Below are positions 22,440 through 32,174 of a stretch of DNA of 64,000 nt, in pieces. Below the pieces are notes generated by a model. The model had not been told where the DNA came from. It searched no databases and worked only from the letters and a program-made list of their open reading frames with translations. Source of the DNA: Rhizophagus irregularis. Lineage: Eukaryota > Glomeromycota > Glomeromycetes > Glomerales > Glomeraceae. A program made the position numbers and the translations under genes. Numbering within the stretch: the stretch's first letter is position 1; each line of letters starts with the position of its first letter. The stretch covers positions 3,784,501-3,848,500 of the forward strand of contig NC_089447.1 in assembly GCF_026210795.1 (NCBI RefSeq). The letters are read 5' to 3'.

Positions 22440-23395
22440 TTATCTTAACGGTATTATTTTAATATTATTTTGATATCATTTCAATATTAATTTAATATTG
22501 ATGTGATATCAAAATGAAAGGACCCCGAACATCACATATATAACTCACATTTGAGTTTTAGCAAATTCAATCAAAATTAGGTTAAACTCATAATTTTAGA
22601 AAGAGCAAATTGATTGAAAATTAATTAATAGTCATAATTATGAGTTTTAGCAAATTGTATTGATTTTACAAAGTCATATTTTATATTTGAGCAAATTGGT
22701 ACTTTTTTTTAAATTTAACTTATCCTTTGTTTTTAACTTTATAAATAATATTTTTAAAAATATTAGTTTTGGGGTCCAGGTCATATTTTGGCCAAAATTA
22801 AGTATAATTCTGACCAAAATTAAGCATAATGCGGGCCAAAAACCGTCCGTTTAGTTTCGCAACATTTTATTTTTTAATAATTATTTATTTAATTTATTAT
22901 TTTTTATTAATTATTATTTTATCTATAATCTACATATTTTAATTATAAAAATTGGCAGTTTAATTTATATTAATCATTTATTTTTTTATTGATAATAAAA
23001 AAAAAGATTATTAACTCATATTTTGAGTTTTAGCAAATTAGTATAGATTTGATTTGATTTTTAGCAAATTAGGTCTATTTTAGCAGGAGCAAAAAGTACT
23101 TAAATTCATGCAGATCAGTTATGAGTTATATATGTGATATCCGGGGTCCTGAAATGAAGTATTATCATTTTGATATCATATCAATATTAAATTAATATTG
23201 AAATAATATCAAAATAATAATTAAAATGACATCGAAAGTTAAATTTAAATATGTTATTTTGATGTCATTTCTATTATTATTTTAATATCATTTTGATACT
23301 ATTTTGATATTAAAATAATAATATTTTATTTTGATATCATATTGATATTAAATTAATATTGAATCAAAATGATATCAAAATGATATTGCTTGAAA
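22440..23395. repeat. GATATC / AATATT palindromic microrepeat tract, split by an insertion
   Basis: Variants of ATTTTGATATCA and AATATTAATTTAATATT recur in both orientations, at 22445-22518 and again at 23151-23395. They make many self-complementary sites. A 632-bp element (22519-23150) lies inside and separates the two halves. This may be a low-complexity array or the remains of a larger palindromic element. Confidence 0.6.
22519..23150. mobile_element. 632-bp element with AGGACCCCG termini and 8-bp duplication
   Basis: The left end AGGACCCCGAACATCACATA and the inverted right end AGGACCCCGGATATCACATA match closely for about 28 bp. Flanks are AAAATGAA (22511-22518) and GAAATGAA (23151-23158), an 8-bp duplication with one difference. 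The interior repeats GAGTTTTAGCAAATT in the subterminal parts. No transposase frame is present. The first nine bases are shared with the 226-bp element at 24609-24834, so both probably use the same hAT-like transposase. Confidence 0.8.
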
Positions 23396-23590
23396 ACTTA
23401 AAGTTTTTGTAAAGAATTGAACAACTAAATGATTTCTATTTTATACCTTAATTTGAGATAATCTTCAATACTGTATTTAAGACATAAGGTAATATTGGTT
23501 AATAATAACTTAGATAGTGATACAAAGTAACGGAAAGAAACTGATTGATTCATTAGCTTTTTTAATCTACTGCATTATATTTTAAATAAA

Positions 23591-23942
23591 CTTTACTAAA
23601 AATGGCCAATTTTTTGAAATATTTTTATAGACCTATATACAATGGCTTTCAAAACAATTGTGCAATTATTTTGTAAAATTTTTAAAATATATCAAGATAT
23701 ATTTAAGGTATTTTTGAGATTAAAATATTAAAATAATATCAAAGTTAATTATATTATAATAATAAATAATAACAAAAACATTAAAAAATTATTGTGATAT
23801 TATTTTGAGTTATTTTTATAGACCTAGATACAATACAATTACAAAATAATAGCAAAAATATAATAAAAGTATTAAATGTATTTTTGTAGTATTTTAAAAT
23901 TATTACAAAATCATTTCAAAAAATTGGCCATTTTTAGTAAAG
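23591..23942. mobile_element. 352-bp element with perfect 30-bp TIRs
   Basis: The left end CTTTACTAAAAATGGCCAAT... and the right end ...ATTGGCCATTTTTAGTAAAG are exact reverse complements for 30 bp. Subterminal direct copies of TTTTTATAGACCTA occur near 23621 and 23813. The interior is AT-only with no frame. AAACTTT is found near both sides but not flush with the ends, so the target duplication is unresolved. It is probably a MITE. Confidence 0.7.
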
Positions 23943-24600
23943 AAACTTTGCATGTGACCTATGTATTTAACAATTAAAAACATTTTAATGTTATATATAA
24001 GCACAAAATATTATCATAGTCACATGTGAAAGTCTATAAATTAAGAGATATTAGATTTATTTTAGACTTATTCAAACCTATATATGCTGAAAAAAAGCCA
24101 TTCATGAAAAGGCTGAAAATTTAAGATTACCAAAGGAATTAAAATTTTACATTTAATGCTGTTTATATGTTATAATAATTTTTAAATGAGAAATTTATAT
24201 GAAACACTCTTGAAAGATCTTATAATACCATAACTACAAAAAATTATTATAAATATTATTTCATATTTCTTATTTTCTAGTATCATAATTATTCTTTAAA
24301 ATGGATAATAACATAGATGTCATTATTTTTCAATCAAAAATTTAGACTTTAGTCAAAGCATCTTATCCAAATGTCATAAAATTAATTAATTATCATACAT
24401 TCAGTTTAGTACAATATCTTAAAACTAAATGTACTGTAAAATTAAGATCAGGTCAATTCCGTTTTAAAGTTAAAAGTAGAACTTGGTCTGGATATAAAGA
24501 CAAAATTATCAAATACTTTGAAGGTGCAGAAGGCGACAAAAAATTAGAAAATGCTAGAGTAATTCTAGCAAAAAAAATATATAATAAGCATTATAAGATA

Positions 24601-25006
24601 CAGTCAACAGGACCCCGCTTACTTATAAGATAGGTCACCCCAGGCCTAAGGTAAAAATCATATATAAAATTCTTTGCAAATCCTACTATAAAAGAAAATT
24701 TTATGTTATATTGTTATGATTTTTTTCCTTTTTAGCTAATTAACCAATAGAATTTAAAAAAAAAAGTAAGGTAAAAACTATTAGTAAAGGGCTAATTTTC
24801 TACAGTGACCTTTATTATAAGTAAGCGGGATCCTCAGTCAACCCTTGTTATAATGAACCCTAGGGTCTAGACCTCAACTTCGCTATAAGGTTATAGTAAA
24901 GATTTTAAGAGATTTGATTGGTTAATTCATTATAGCGAGGGGAAATTTATTATAGTTGTCTAAAAAATTCACTATATTAAGAGTTTACTATATCAAGATT
25001 TGACTG
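24601..25006 (+). mobile_element. 172-bp MITE, copy 2, interrupted after its first 8 bp
   Basis: The uninterrupted body is 24835-25006, starting CAGTCAACCCTTGTTATAAT and ending ATCAAGATTTGACTG with TA after it. A second CAGTCAAC at 24601-24608, preceded by TA, is the duplicated start of the same element on the far side of the inserted 226-bp element. The reconstructed insertion site is TA, as for the other two copies. It is closest to the 43212 copy. Confidence 0.85.
24609..24834. mobile_element. 226-bp AGGACCCCG element nested in the 172-bp MITE
   Basis: The left end AGGACCCCGCTTACTTATAA and the inverted right end AGGATCCCGCTTACTTATAA match with one change, and the match then weakens into GGTCAC. 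It is flanked by a perfect 8-bp duplication, CAGTCAAC (24601-24608 and 24835-24842). Those eight bases are the terminal bases of the 172-bp element, so it landed there later. It is non-coding and hAT-like by duplication length. Confidence 0.88.
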
Positions 25007-25264
25007 TATTTCCAAAATTAAAAAAACTCAAAGTGATTCTATTGACTTAAATATTAGTGATTTAAATGATGATGGTCAATACAAAATTGCCTGGTTGAGT
25101 AGTGGCACCATTACCATTAAAAATAAACATTCTGAAGAAGATGAGTATTTAACAAGTCTAGGCAAATCTTTTACTATAAAAATATTATATATACACAAAA
25201 TGTTAACAAATGATTTTGAAAAAAAGGCATTAAAAGATTATGGAAAAGTTTTAAAAGATAGTTG

Positions 25265-26490
25265 ATGAATATATTAAGAGTAAAATTGAGAATTAGTAAA
25301 AGTTTACTGCTGTAGTTGCAAATTATTTTTATAGGTTATATATAAATTGCGACCATTGTAACCTTTTAATTATCAATATGTTAAATTTACTGTTATATTT
25401 TATTTCTATTTTGTTTTATAACTAACAGCTTATTTTCTCATTTTTTATAATAAAGAATCGCAAGTAAATCTTATAAATGATTTAGTTATTATATAAGTAT
25501 ATTCAAATATAATGTACTACAGAAATTTTTTTGAGGTAAATGGATGGGGCCAAATATTTATTAATAGAATAATAGTATTTATTAAATATAAGGTATATTT
25601 AAAAAATGCTTAGTATTTACTAATATAATACAATATTTAATAAATATTATATTGATATTTTAAATAAATACTTTAAAGTATTTTTTAAATATATTCTATT
25701 ATTAAAAAATATTTAATATGTACTTTAATATATTTTATGATGGTATAATAAAATATAATATATATTATATTAAAGATGTTAAATAATAGTATAACTAAAA
25801 AAAAACTTTTTATTTACTTGCAAATTCTAGTTTGTATTTTATATTAAAGAAACCTTTTTTTTTGTAAATTTTAGCATGTTAAAAAAAAATTTTCAGATTC
25901 TAAGTTATTTATAAAAATTGATAATAAATTCTTTAAAATGTTTAAAGTTATAATTTCAGAAATTCTAAATAGTTGTATCAATGGAAAGACTTATACTCAA
26001 TATTCATTGATCCAAAATGTTAGCTTAAAATGGTTTCGATTTTAATATTTAGAAATTCACATCATTAGGATTGTCCTATACATTAAAAATCCATAATATA
26101 AATTACAAAATGGGAATAGACAAATTTGATTAGCATATATAGTACTTTTATATGTGTGTTTTTGAAACGAAAATAGATTATATAATACTTTTATTGATGG
26201 CATACAATGCCCTTTTTTATATGCAGAAAGTTGATTCTAATCTTGTAATATTATTTTAACTAAAATTCATCCAGGATTTTTACAATTAAAACATTAATGC
26301 AAGGAACCTTATTACTAATAAAATTAATCCTTGCCTTCAATATCAAAAAAAAAAGAAAAAAGAAGAAAAAGGGAATAATATTGTAAATATAAAATTAAAA
26401 TTTTTTGACGTTAAAACCGTCACAATTGTTCAGTATAAGAATTTATCCAAGCCATCGTTGTTTGGTTGAAATATTATTATCCCGTCGACT
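25265..26490. other. AT-rich spacer with AATATTTA-type repeats
   Basis: Between 25540 and 25790 there are many short TATTTAATAAATATT-type palindromes, similar in style to the tract at 22440-23395. The remaining part is plain AT-rich sequence leading to the 3' end of the deubiquitinase gene. There is no gene. Confidence 0.4.
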
Positions 26491-28353
26491 TTAATTAATA
26501 TTCGGTTGATCGTACTCCAAAGTATCAGCAACATAAAAGCAAAGATAAGCCTTACGTTTGCTTTGTAAAACTTCCTCAACACTTGCACACTTTACTGCGT
26601 GATCATCAAACAAGAACCATCGGTCACGACTTTTGCAATACACCGTATAATGACCGGTGTTTATTTTCCCTTCATGATTAACAACAGAAAGTAAATTATA
26701 TTTATAATTTGGTAAATCGTCCAGGGTTCCTCCTTTTTCAAGAACATCATGACCACGACTAGTCCACTTTGCCATATCAATTTCTTCAGGAAATTCAAAC
26801 TCAGCCTCATTTTTAATAGTATTTGTTTTTGTTGAAGCGCGGTGAAATCGTTCAACAACAAATGTCAAAACTGGAGGTAATTTTTTACAAGTTGTCGTCC
26901 TCGAACATGAATTTACACTATCTTTAGCTTTTTCAGATGAGTCATCTTCATTCAGCAAGCGAATTTCACAATCTTCACACTTAAAACCAGGGAGCTGTTC
27001 CTTTTCACAATATCTATCGAGACAGTCCTCAAGACTGTTTTTGTCAACATCCATTTCACTACTATTAGATTCTTGCGAACCTTTGGTACCGTTCTTCTTC
27101 TTCTGATTGGTAACAAGCCCACGAAGGTGTAACTGCCATTCTACCATATGCTCCTCTCGATCGGAGGACATGTCACATTGAGAGCACTTTATCCGGGATT
27201 GAAAACAACCACCAAAAGTTTTGTGCATAATGCATTCACAATTCTGAATGTTGGCATTTAATTCCTGATGCTTAGTCTCGTGCGAGTCCCCATGCATTTT
27301 ATTAATAGCAGCCAAGTAGAATTCATGTGCATCTTGTTCAGAATATCCGGCAAGCTCTTTAGAACTAAGCCACATAGACTGTAAGAAGCTGCATGGTGGA
27401 TATGGCTTCTTCTCTCCCGAATGAAACTCTTGAAAAAGATTGTCAACTTCACAGCACATGCATCCTGAAGTACCGCATATATTCTTATTATGTTTATCCG
27501 TCATGAAGTAGTTCTTGATTATTGGGTTGTGCATGAACGTTTGTAATACAGCGTTCATGAAACACGTTGCACCCATATTAAGAAGCCCTCTCAAGCCTGA
27601 GCAAGGAAAAGGCGTCGAGTTCCTTTTGATTCTTTCTGACTCTTCTTCAGTTGGTCTCCAAGGGACATATCGTGCTCGTTTTCGTGCGGGTTCTTTTATA
27701 TCGGACTCTTTCTCCTCGGCGCGGACTTCTTCATGTTTCTTGACATTATCATAGTCAATGTCATATATATAATCGCCACATCTAAAACAGAATATTTCCA
27801 ATCTTTGCACATCAGTTGCAAAGGTGTGGTGGGTGTTCTTGTAATGTTTACGGGCATGACTTTCACCACGCCAGCATCCGATAAACACACAATCAAGACA
27901 TGCGTGTAATCGATCTCCCTTGAGACTACATTCTGAACATTTTTGGTGCATAAGCATCTTATTTTCTCTGGGGATTCCGATTTTGTACCATCTCATGGAT
28001 AGCTCTGCAATAGTCTTGAAATTGTCCAAGTAATCTGGCCGATCACCTTTATATTTTTCTAAATGTCTACACCCAACCTTTTGTGACATTTTCGGATGTG
28101 ACACAGCTGCGTTTGAGACCTGAAAGGTTTCGTTAATTGCATGAGAATCCTCAGCTTTCCTTTTTATACCTTTTTTCAAAGATTTATTTTGTTTCCCTTT
28201 TACAGGTGAAATATCGTTTTGTTTTAACAACCCCGGTTCAATATTGGATGTCATCTTCACGTGATTATCAACCGTAACCATTTTTTTATCAGTATTTTGT
28301 TTCTTTTGCTTAACCTTTCGTTGTGAATTTTTGCTATTTCCTTTACTGGTCAT
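26491..28353 (-). CDS. UBP8: Ubiquitin-specific protease, USP22/Ubp8 type
   Basis: This intronless gene encodes 620 residues. Residues 1-90 are basic and low-complexity. A ZnF-UBP domain spans about 94-200 (C95/H97, CSEC, CLDC, H-rich, CFRCG). The USP catalytic domain starts at 252, with the Cys box GLLNMGATCFMNAVLQ (catalytic Cys264), AGYSEQDAHEF, a zinc-binding CSQC...CEDC pair, and the His box INTGHYTVYCK (His568) followed by WFLFDDHAV (Asp583/584). ZnF-UBP plus this order matches Ubp8/USP22, the SAGA module enzyme that removes ubiquitin from histone H2B. Assignment within the USP family is probable rather than proved; other ZnF-UBP USPs are possible. Confidence 0.85.
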   Translation of the reverse strand: MTSKGNSKNSQRKVKQKKQNTDKKMVTVDNHVKMTSNIEPGLLKQNDISPVKGKQNKSLKKGIKRKAEDSHAINETFQVSNAAVSHPKMSQKVGCRHLEKYKGDRPDYLDNFKTIAELSMRWYKIGIPRENKMLMHQKCSECSLKGDRLHACLDCVFIGCWRGESHARKHYKNTHHTFATDVQRLEIFCFRCGDYIYDIDYDNVKKHEEVRAEEKESDIKEPARKRARYVPWRPTEEESERIKRNSTPFPCSGLRGLLNMGATCFMNAVLQTFMHNPIIKNYFMTDKHNKNICGTSGCMCCEVDNLFQEFHSGEKKPYPPCSFLQSMWLSSKELAGYSEQDAHEFYLAAINKMHGDSHETKHQELNANIQNCECIMHKTFGGCFQSRIKCSQCDMSSDREEHMVEWQLHLRGLVTNQKKKNGTKGSQESNSSEMDVDKNSLEDCLDRYCEKEQLPGFKCEDCEIRLLNEDDSSEKAKDSVNSCSRTTTCKKLPPVLTFVVERFHRASTKTNTIKNEAEFEFPEEIDMAKWTSRGHDVLEKGGTLDDLPNYKYNLLSVVNHEGKINTGHYTVYCKSRDRWFLFDDHAVKCASVEEVLQSKRKAYLCFYVADTLEYDQPNIN

Positions 28354-29195
28354 AGCAACTTTATGATGTTAGAACTCGGCGATTCAGGATGAGTTCAGAG
28401 CTGACTGAAAGTGACGACTAATAAATAGTGTATAATCGTTTTATATTGTTCGTAATAATCGTTGAGCTTGTAGAGCGAAATATTTAGCACTAAAAGATAA
28501 TTTATAATGAGATTTACTATTAAGTATACACAAAATTAACCTATTGAGTTTCGCTAAATCTTAGATTACCTTGAATATGAATAGAATAGGCCAAGATTGG
28601 TAAAGTATAATTGCAAATAAGTTTACGGTAATAATAAAAGTATAATACTTTTTGTTGAACAGTCGTAAAATGTCTCGCACCCAAACATAAAAAGCAATAT
28701 TTTTAATGTCTTAAAAAACGCAGCGAAAAATGCTAGGATAAACGATGGGATAGATGATAGTGAACTGATTTGAAAAATTTATTATGATAAATTTACCATT
28801 TGGCTTAGTTACATCTTATTAGATAATTGGTGGCTTACGCATTCATACAGTATTTCATGATCCACGTCGGAGTCATCAAATTATCCATAACAGTATTAGT
28901 GTCTCACAAATTGGGTTTAAAATCAAGTCATGTGACCAAATAAAAAGTTTGTCATTAACCAAACGATCCAATCGGTCTGTTTTGTCTCTGCATTATAGAT
29001 ATTAGTATCGGAAACAGTTCATTTCTTGATTGATTTCATCTTAATTCGTGACACAATCTTCCCGTGACATAAAGATATTAAATATGTAAAAAAAGCTGTA
29101 AATCACGAGATTTTCAAGACCATAAATAGTAAAGGAGATCAATGGTTGTTCTAAGTGACGCGTTTTGACTATAAACTGTTTAAACTTTAATACAC
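28354..29195. promoter_or_regulatory. Divergent intergenic region between UBP8-like gene and ORC2
   Basis: This 842-bp gap between two head-to-head genes must hold both promoters. It is less extreme in A/T content than the transposon-rich regions. A small minus-strand frame at 29041-29256 overlaps the ORC2 start and has no recognisable content. Confidence 0.45.
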
Positions 29196-30849
29196 ATGTG
29201 CAAATCTCATAAAAAAGAACCTCATTCCCTTCTTGAGAGCAATGAGACGTTCTCAAACTCTCCCTCTGAAGAAGGCACCATAGGCGAAAGAATTAAGCAA
29301 AGACCGCGAAGAAGTCGAAAACAGGCTGGAACAAAAACCTTTTTCGTGGCTTCTCAACAACAGGAGGAGCCTGAAACGGTTCAACTATTAGAAGAAAAAG
29401 AACTTCAGTTTACACACGAGGAGCAGGAGACAGTTACAGGGGAAAGCGGGGGCGAAGAAACGCAAAATAGAGAAGAAGAATTAGATGTTGTGACAACTCT
29501 TCTTGCAACGTTTAAACGTGGAAAAGTCCCTCTTAAGACTAAAATGATTGACTCGAAAAATCTTAGTCCTGTTTTAGGGGTGTCAACTCCCTCCTATTAT
29601 TCCGTCTCCCGACAGATAAAAATGAATCCGGGTCGAATTCAACCTGTTCCGGTGGTCGAACGAGATATCTTAACTGGATCAGAGAGATTTTTTGAAGATA
29701 ATGCCCCACAGAAAAGGAGATTCAGAGTAAGAAATATGTCTTACGATATTGCGAACTTCCATAATGATAAAGCTGAGTTTTCTTTTATTACTGAGAGACA
29801 CAGCGAAGAACTTAATGAACTTGAGAGATCTATTACAAAACACTTCACTCAATGGGAATTTCAGCTAAATAGAAATAAAAACATTTTACTCTACGGATTT
29901 GGGTCGAAAGAGCACATTTTAGAACAATATCAAGCTTTCCACAGTAAAAACAAAAGTATCACTTGGAATCATTTTTACGGTAATGATGACCTATCAACTT
30001 TGGATTCTATCTACTTAATGTTGCTGGAGAATTTATTCGACTCTCAACACGTATTTTTAAATTTTGATTTGATAAGGAAGGCAGAGCTTATCCGTGATTA
30101 TTTTAAAGTTACTGTTGCAAATTCAATTTTCAAAATAATTGTAAATAATTTTTTAATATATCCTTATAGTTATTGTGCAATAAATGAATAAGTAAATAAT
30201 AATTTTTTTTTATTCACTTAAAATTTATTAGATCCATGATATCGATGGTCCTTTATTTGAAAATCGGGAGGCCAGAGTTGCATTAATCTTACTTAGCGAC
30301 ATTCCAAATATCCATTTGCTTGCTATTAGTGAGAAAGTCAGCTTCTTTTCCACATGGAGCTTTATTGAAGAAGATAAAATGAATTGGCATGCTCATGAAG
30401 TAACGAGCTATAGAGATTATAAATTGAGTCGAAGGGCTGAAGCAACTAAACATTCGGGGCCGATAGCAAACAAGAAGAAAATGGAGAAAACCTGCCAAAA
30501 TTCCAAGTTAGAGAAAAACGAAGCAAAATCTGTGCTATTGTCGTTTAACACTCACCGCCGTGAAATGTTTTATATATTGGCAAATCATATTGTCGATGCC
30601 AAAAGAAGAAGGGGTCGTACAACCTGGAACAGCATGAATTTAAATAAATTCTTTAACTATTGCAGTGAAAGTTTGATTTGTCATGAATGGAAAATTTTTA
30701 ATCTTTACTTAGAGGACTATTATAGACATGGAATTTTTGTTCTGAATAAAACCCGCTCAGGAGAAACCGAAATCACTATTCCAATGCCCTTACCTGATAT
30801 CAGAGCAATGTTATTAGATAAAGAGATTTTCGGATATCTTTTAAAATAA
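29196..30849 (+). CDS. ORC2: Origin recognition complex subunit 2
   Basis: Two exons (29196-30140 and 30232-30849) join in phase 0 to about 520 residues. ORC2 is part of the six-subunit complex that marks replication origins and loads MCM. The N-terminal third is charged and disordered. The core shows NILLYGFGSKEHILEQY, a degenerate AAA+-like start, then after the intron IHDIDGPLFENREARVALIL and IPNIHLLAISEKVSFFSTW. The C-terminal winged-helix part contains NTHRREMFYILANHIVDAKR and ends IRAMLLDKEIFGYLLK. These blocks are specific for ORC2. The donor GTAAAT and acceptor TTATTAG keep the conserved IHDIDGP motif in frame. Confidence 0.93.
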
Positions 30850-32174
30850 TTAATTTCTTTTCATTATTATAAATAATTAGTTGGTTACTATAGGCTCAAC
30901 TGGCTGATAATCTAAAGATCCTCATTTGTGTAATATAATAAAATATAATAAAAATCCGATAAAAATGTTTTAAATTTTTCAACTCATGCTGTAGTTGTAC
31001 AGTCAAATTTAATAGCCTTTTTGTTGTTTGAGAACAATATTTGGAAGACCTTAAGAAGCTATACTAATATCCAATTTTTATCATTTTAAAATGACTTCTT
31101 CTCTTGTAATAAAGTTTTAACAAGAACTCTTTACATTCAACATAAGTATATCCAATGCTCATCAAAATATATTTCTTCAGTTTAAATTCAAGCAAATTAT
31201 ATGAGCACCCTCTTTCCATCAGTCAACAAAATTTGGTTTAGACAATACTATTTGATTTTTTAAAAAAAAGAGAGAATTTCAAGTATAGTTTTGTTGTTTT
31301 GCGAAATTATTAGTTTACCAAAAACTTTGGGTGGAATATTTGCAAAATATTCAGCCAGTTTGAAATTTTAGCATACATTGATGATCTATGTCTCAGCCAG
31401 ATTATCTCAATGATGAAATTTTTTTTTCGTTTGATAATGATCGACTATAAACATTAGTGGTTACATATAAAGTTAGAAATTTTAGTTGATACCGGTATAA
31501 ATTCCTAAATCATTCCAAATCTGAATTTTTCTTTGTAAATAACGAGGCTCGGAAAGTTGTGGAATTATTTGCATTTTGAAAAAAAAAAAACTTTCTTAGT
31601 GCAGCACTGCAGCTAGTGTTTTATTCTCGCAAAGTTTTATCAGCCTTGTCGAAACTTTTAAAAACCTCTGTCGCTGATTTTCAGGGGAATGTTAGTAACC
31701 CTTGTAAATTGTGTTTAATTAGAAAAAAAAATGTATATATATTCAAACTATGGAGGCATGAAACAATGAAAATCCTAGGTCAATCCTCATTTCAGTCTCA
31801 ATCTGCCAAAAGAATTTCTTTTTAACGACTCAAATTCAGACTGTATACCATGTGACTGCTACATTCTCAATAAGGGAATCTGTGACCTTTTATTATGCGC
31901 TTATAAATTTTCAAGGTAACCGAGAAAAGTCCGACAAATAAATAAAAAAAATAAGCCAGATGACCAATTGACACACTTTTTTTTAAAGAAAAAATATTAC
32001 AATAAGAAAGATAATAATATACTTCAAAATAGATAATAGCTAAACTCACTTGGATAATAGATAAAAACTTTGAGTTTTAGATGCGTCATAAAAGTACATA
32101 TTAACAAAAATAAAGTTTTTATTTATTTGAACTGTTTTTTCAAATAACACCGAATTTTATTAGTTCAGGATAAT
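30850..32174. other. AT-rich spacer upstream of MGA2-like gene
   Basis: This 1.3-kb gap between two co-directional genes has short frames only (for example 31616-31825) with no recognisable protein. It should contain the promoter of the MGA2-like gene. Confidence 0.4.

Larger units (their letters stand above)
24301..25264 (+). pseudogene. Unknown gene relic split by nested MITEs
   Basis: An ATG at 24301 opens MDNNIDVIIFQSKI, then a stop. The frame continues as TLVKASYPNVIKLINYHTFS...FRFKVKSRTWSGYKDKI to about 24598. The nested elements (24601-25006) interrupt it, and a downstream frame resumes at about 25012 (KTQSDSIDLNISDLNDDGQY...) and ends at the TGA at 25262. Removing the insert and one TA leaves the two halves out of frame, so the gene also carries a small indel or was never continuous. 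I do not recognise the protein; parts look like a lineage-specific fungal family. Confidence 0.45.
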
